Source: MHLP01 sp043736515 (GTDB lineage: Bacteria; Patescibacteriota; Minisyncoccia; Phycocordibacterales; UBA6899). Taken from it: a stretch of DNA of 7,860 nt. The stretch's first letter is position 1; each line of letters starts with the position of its first letter. A program made the translations under genes and the position numbers. Under the pieces are notes generated by a model that was given only the letters and a program-made list of their open reading frames with translations, ran no database searches and was not told where the DNA came from. The stretch is from contig JAYTCK010000042.1 of NCBI GenBank assembly GCA_043736515.1, positions 1 to 7,860 of the forward strand, read 5' to 3'. Positions 5,275 through 7,860 of this stretch are shown here, piece by piece.

Positions 5275-7362
5275 ATGGCAAAAGCAGAAGACACAAAATC
5301 TAAAAAAACAGGAAATTATGGCGCGGATGAAATCACGGTCCTCGAAGGACTCGACCCTGTCCGCAAGCGTCCGGGTATGTATATCGGCTCGACGGGTGTC
5401 GAGGGACTCCATCACCTGATCTGGGAAATTTTCGACAACTCACGCGATGAAGCGATGGGTGGTTTTTGTGATCGCATTGAAGTTGCGCTTTTGCCGGGTA
5501 ATCGTGTCCGTGTCACTGACAATGGTCGTGGTATTCCTGTAGACATTCATTCCAAGACGAAAGTCTCTGCACTTGAGACCGTTATGACTACTCTCCATGC
5601 TGGGGGCAAGTTTGGTGGTGAGGCAAGTGGCTATAAAGTATCCGGAGGACTCCACGGTGTCGGTGCATCGGTGGTAAATGCGCTTAGCCAATACTGTAAA
5701 GTAATCGTCCACAAGGACGGCGGAGAGTATGTGCAGGAGTATGTACGTGGCAAAAAGAAAGCCAGTGTCAAAAAAATCGGCTCTTCAAAGGCTCATGGCA
5801 CCATTGTCATCTTTGATCCGGATCCTGAGATATTCAGTGAAATTAAATTTAGTTGGAACACAATCGTCAATCATTTGCGACAGCAAGCCTATCTCGTGAA
5901 AGGGCTCGAGATCAGTATTCTCAACCTTGAGGAATACACAGAGAAGTTTGATGAAGGAAAATATCTCTATCTCAAAGATGAGGGCTTCAATGTTCCCAAT
6001 ACTTCATTTTATTTTGAAGGCGGACTCCATTCGCTCGTGAAGTTTTACAATAAGTTCCAAACTCCTGTCCACAAAAATATTTTTTATGTAGAAAAGGAAG
6101 AGGGGAATGTAATGGTAGAGGTAGCGATGCAGTATATCGATGATTTTGCATCCCGCGAAATTCCTTTTGCGAACAATATTTACAACCCAGAAGGTGGTAT
6201 GCATGTCACTGGTTTTCGTACCGCGCTGACACGCATCTTGAATGACTACGCAAAGAAAAACGGCTATGCAAAGGATGCGGACGAGACATTTACTGGTGAT
6301 GACGTGCGCGAGGGCATGACCGCAGTGATCTCCATTAAGATGGCGGAAATCCAGTTTGAAGGTCAAACCAAAGGCAAGCTTGGCTCTGTGGAAGCCCGCG
6401 GTGCAACAGAAAAAGTCTTTGGCGAAGCATTTGCTGCATACCTCGAAGAGAATCCTGATGACGCAAAGGCCATTATAAATAAGGTCATCCTCGCACTCAA
6501 GGCACGCAAAGCCGCCAAGGCGGCAAAAGACTCCGTGCTCCGAAAGGGCGCACTCGAGGGGCTTACGCTCCCGGGCAAGCTCGCCGACTGTCAGTCGCGC
6601 AGTGCAGAGGAGTCGGAACTCTTCATTGTTGAGGGAGATTCTGCAGGCGGCTCATCGAAACAAGGACGCGATCGCAAGACACAGGCCATATTGCCGCTCA
6701 AAGGAAAGATTTTGAATGTGGAACGTGCCCGCCTCGACAAGATGCTCGCCTCGAATGAAGTACGCGCACTCGTTATTGCCCTCGGTACTGCCATCGGGGA
6801 CGTGTTCGATATTTCCAAGCTCCGCTACCACAAACTCATTATCGCAACAGATGCTGACGTGGACGGTGCACATATTCGCACACTTCTCCTCACGCTCTTT
6901 TACCGCTACTTTAGACCCGTTGTGGACGCAGGACATGTATACATCGCTCAGCCGCCGCTCTACAAAGTGAAGAAGGGCAAGGACCTTAATTATTTTTATT
7001 CTGACATAGAGAAGAATGCATACTTGCTTGAACAAGGAGTAAGTATGTCTGAGCTTGAAGAGGTCGCCCCAGAAGAAGGCGAAGAAACTCCTCTGGAAGA
7101 AGATGACGAAAAGGAGGCGCCTGAAGCGAAAGCAAAAAAAGCGAACAAGATACATATTCAGCGCTATAAAGGTCTCGGAGAAATGAACCCCGAAGAACTT
7201 TGGGAAACCACCATGGACCCCACTCGTCGTGTATTAAAACAGGTGACCATCGAAGACGCCCAAGAAGCTGATAAGATATTTGACCTCTTGATGGGTGTTG
7301 AAGTTGCTCCGCGCAAGTCATTCATCCAGTCCAACGCCCGTCTCGCGAATTTGGATATCTAA
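5275..7362 (+). CDS. gyrB: DNA gyrase subunit B (type IIA topoisomerase ATPase/TOPRIM subunit)
   Basis: With GyrA this forms the A2B2 enzyme that introduces negative supercoils using ATP. The start at 5275 gives 695 residues. The N-terminal GHKL ATPase shows EIFDNSRDEA (51-60; E51 and N55 match the catalytic Glu and Mg-binding Asn), TDNGRGIPV (81-89), HAGGKFGG (108-115) and GGLHGVGASVVNALS (124-138). The transducer domain carries the QTKGKLGS lysine loop (364-371). The TOPRIM domain has EGDSAGGSSKQG (453-464), PLKGKILNVE (474-483) and the metal-binding triad DADVDGAH (526-533). The tail has QRYKGLGEMNPEELWETTMD (629-648) and ends ARLANLDI, the normal GyrB terminus. A low-complexity acidic segment (about 592-623, rich in Glu with a Lys/Ala end) sits between TOPRIM and QRYKGLGEM; many GyrB proteins of about 640 aa lack it, and E. 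coli has a much larger insertion in this part of the protein. gyrA is not in the window. ParE is the alternative name, less likely for a lone B-type subunit here. Confidence 0.96.
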   Translation: MAKAEDTKSKKTGNYGADEITVLEGLDPVRKRPGMYIGSTGVEGLHHLIWEIFDNSRDEAMGGFCDRIEVALLPGNRVRVTDNGRGIPVDIHSKTKVSALETVMTTLHAGGKFGGEASGYKVSGGLHGVGASVVNALSQYCKVIVHKDGGEYVQEYVRGKKKASVKKIGSSKAHGTIVIFDPDPEIFSEIKFSWNTIVNHLRQQAYLVKGLEISILNLEEYTEKFDEGKYLYLKDEGFNVPNTSFYFEGGLHSLVKFYNKFQTPVHKNIFYVEKEEGNVMVEVAMQYIDDFASREIPFANNIYNPEGGMHVTGFRTALTRILNDYAKKNGYAKDADETFTGDDVREGMTAVISIKMAEIQFEGQTKGKLGSVEARGATEKVFGEAFAAYLEENPDDAKAIINKVILALKARKAAKAAKDSVLRKGALEGLTLPGKLADCQSRSAEESELFIVEGDSAGGSSKQGRDRKTQAILPLKGKILNVERARLDKMLASNEVRALVIALGTAIGDVFDISKLRYHKLIIATDADVDGAHIRTLLLTLFYRYFRPVVDAGHVYIAQPPLYKVKKGKDLNYFYSDIEKNAYLLEQGVSMSELEEVAPEEGEETPLEEDDEKEAPEAKAKKANKIHIQRYKGLGEMNPEELWETTMDPTRRVLKQVTIEDAQEADKIFDLLMGVEVAPRKSFIQSNARLANLDI

Positions 7363-7381
7363 TTCTCAATATAATAAAAGA

Positions 7382-7404
7382 TCACCTGACGTAAAGTCAG
7401 GTGA
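7382..7404 (-). terminator. Intrinsic terminator of the 87-aa minus-strand gene, possibly also acting on gyrB
   Basis: The perfect 9-bp stem TCACCTGAC (7382-7390) / GTCAGGTGA (7396-7404) has a 5-base loop. Read on the minus strand it is followed by TCTTTTATTAT, a U-rich tail, and it lies 16 bases beyond the TAA of the minus-strand gene. On the plus strand it is 19 bases after the gyrB stop but is followed by ATTGCATTG, so it would be a weak terminator for gyrB. Confidence 0.75.
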
Positions 7405-7420
7405 ATTGCATTGAATGGCA

Positions 7421-7684
7421 TTACCACCCAGAGGTGTCAACTTTCTTGCTTGTTTGATTTTTACACACTTCGCAAATGGAAAGCATAATTGCTGCATCCC
7501 AGCCAATTTTGAAGAGGCGAACGCGCTGGCCGCAGTGGCGTTTGAAGAAGAGCACTCCATTATTGGCCTGGGGTTCCACGCGAAGAACCCCGAGGCTTTG
7601 TTCCATCACGTGCTTCGTCTCGTCGGTCAACGGCACACCAATGTTCCGTTCGACATCGTCGAACTGTTGTGCTGAAAATTTCAT
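7421..7684 (-). CDS. Small 87-aa protein of unknown function
   Basis: I do not recognise this protein. The start is ATG 7684-7682, chosen because AGGAG (7694-7690) sits five bases upstream. The longer in-frame ATG at 7729 lies inside the -10 box and is rejected. The protein begins MKFSAQQFDDVERNIGVPL and has a predicted helix around TDETKHVMEQSLG. A beta-like middle follows (GVLRVEPQANNGVLFFKR), then HCGQRVRLFKIGWDAAIM, then a CEVC pair near residue 70, with a polar end (TSKKVDTSGW). Three cysteines with a nearby His could bind a metal, but the pattern is too sparse to claim it. There is no signal peptide or membrane segment. It is a complete transcription unit: a TTGACA promoter upstream, a Shine-Dalgarno, and a terminator just after the stop. 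It is convergent with gyrB and divergent from the frame starting at 7812. Confidence 0.72.
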   Translation of the reverse strand: MKFSAQQFDDVERNIGVPLTDETKHVMEQSLGVLRVEPQANNGVLFFKRHCGQRVRLFKIGWDAAIMLSICEVCKNQTSKKVDTSGW

Positions 7685-7689
7685 ATCAT

Positions 7690-7694
7690 CTCCT
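7690..7694 (-). promoter_or_regulatory. Shine-Dalgarno that fixes the start of the 87-aa gene
   Basis: AGGAG on the minus strand (7694-7690) is five bases before ATG 7684. It is the best ribosome binding site in the window and sets the start 45 bases inside the longest open frame. Confidence 0.85.
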
Positions 7695-7727
7695 GTGTAC
7701 AAAGAGCCTTCGGATCGAGGCAATTTC

Positions 7728-7756
7728 ATACTAACATTTTAATAGATATATGTCAA
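7728..7756 (-). promoter_or_regulatory. Promoter of the 87-aa minus-strand gene
   Basis: On the minus strand, a perfect -35 TTGACA (7756-7751) is followed by a 17-bp spacer and TAGTAT (7733-7728). The preceding TGT forms an extended -10. Initiation would be near 7721, with a leader of about 37 bases. The -35 box may lie in the terminus of a neighbouring mobile element (see findings). Confidence 0.7.
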
Positions 7757-7764
7757 ATTTCTCG

Positions 7765-7800
7765 TAATGGTTCAATAGCTTGGAATCACCCTAACCATTA
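7765..7800. repeat. Inverted repeat in front of the right-edge reading frame
   Basis: TAATGGTT (7765-7772) and AACCATTA (7793-7800) are perfect 8-bp inverted arms, 20 bp apart. An overlapping hairpin, GAATCACCC (7783-7791) with GGATGATTC (7801-7809), matches at eight of nine positions around a 9-base loop and would bury the AGGA ribosome binding site at 7800-7803. The two structures share bases and cannot form together. It could be a control region of the next gene or part of a mobile-element end. Confidence 0.45.
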
Positions 7801-7811
7801 GGATGATTCAT

Positions 7812-7860
7812 ATGCCATACACCACAAACCCCCACATGCCCCGTATCAGGAAAGACGCCG
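7812..7860 (+). CDS. Start of a new gene, possibly an HTH transposase/integrase (3'-truncated by the window)
   Basis: ATG 7812 opens a frame that runs to the window edge, giving 16 residues: MPYTTNPHMPRIRKDA. AGGA (7800-7803) lies eight bases upstream as a plausible ribosome binding site. From memory, 'xxYTTNPxxPxxRxxA' resembles the N-terminus of helix-turn-helix transposase/integrase proteins frequent in Patescibacteria, where a 'RLVxxGWSxRxVAR' type HTH follows. Sixteen residues are too few to prove this. If correct, the upstream inverted repeats and the TGTCAA at 7751 could belong to the left end of the element. Confidence 0.4.
   Translation, partial: MPYTTNPHMPRIRKDA

Noticed and set aside
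6652..7155. 167-codon minus-strand open frame inside gyrB
   Set aside because: It is antisense to the TOPRIM region of an unambiguous gyrB. It is a byproduct of gyrB codon use, with no ribosome binding site or promoter.
7685..7729. 15-residue extension of the 87-aa protein from ATG 7729
   Set aside because: That ATG overlaps the predicted -10 box, so it would not be transcribed from this promoter, and a strong AGGAG points to 7684.
7415..7742. Two plus-strand open frames (86 and 88 codons) overlapping the 87-aa minus-strand gene
   Set aside because: Neither has a ribosome binding site or promoter. The minus-strand frame has promoter, Shine-Dalgarno and terminator in register.
1..7860. CRISPR array, tRNA/rRNA genes, toxin-antitoxin or defence cassette
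   Set aside because: I looked for short regular repeats, cloverleaf or rRNA-like segments and known motif sets on both strands and saw none. The remaining intergenic gaps are under about 240 bp and are explained by promoters and terminators.

Overview
The window looks like bacterial chromosome from a reduced-genome lineage, most probably a Patescibacteria (CPR) member such as Parcubacteria. This placement is inference. It rests on an unusually minimal phenylalanyl-tRNA synthetase (both subunits lack their accessory tRNA-contacting domains), single-copy-style core genes separated by short intergenic gaps, a tandem choice-of-anchor-D-like (ASPM/SPD-2/Hydin) surface protein, and small proteins I cannot assign to a family. 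TGA is used as a true stop (4596-4598) and does not appear inside the other genes, which fits the standard bacterial code and argues against the UGA=Gly lineages.

Layout, left to right. Positions 2-1753 (+) hold the 3' part of a large repeat protein with five Ig-like domains, closed by a strong intrinsic terminator (1772-1802). A near-consensus promoter (1804-1832) starts two bases later and drives pheS (1839-2636) and pheT (2638-4545), a two-gene unit with a 1-base gap. The unit ends at a bidirectional terminator (4559-4583), shared with a convergent 148-aa gene of unknown function (4596-5042, -). A 232-bp divergent intergenic region carries a promoter for each direction, a 26-bp imperfect dyad and a 9-bp perfect hairpin in the gyrB leader. 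It leads into gyrB (5275-7362, +). After gyrB, a hairpin terminator oriented mainly for the minus strand closes a second convergent small gene of unknown function (7421-7684, -). That gene has its own Shine-Dalgarno sequence and promoter. At the right edge a new plus-strand reading frame begins at 7812. Its first 16 residues resemble, from memory, the N-terminus of HTH-type transposases/integrases, so an insertion element may start around 7751-7812.

Functionally, pheST charges tRNA-Phe and gyrB supplies the ATPase/TOPRIM subunit of DNA gyrase; both are housekeeping genes. The repeat protein is probably exported and may carry disulfides. I see no CRISPR array, RNA gene, toxin-antitoxin pair or defence cassette. 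The most notable points are the doubly trimmed PheRS, the possible leaderless pheS mRNA, the gyrB leader hairpin and a possible IS-derived hybrid promoter at the right end. I do not see strong evidence for a wholly new biological system.
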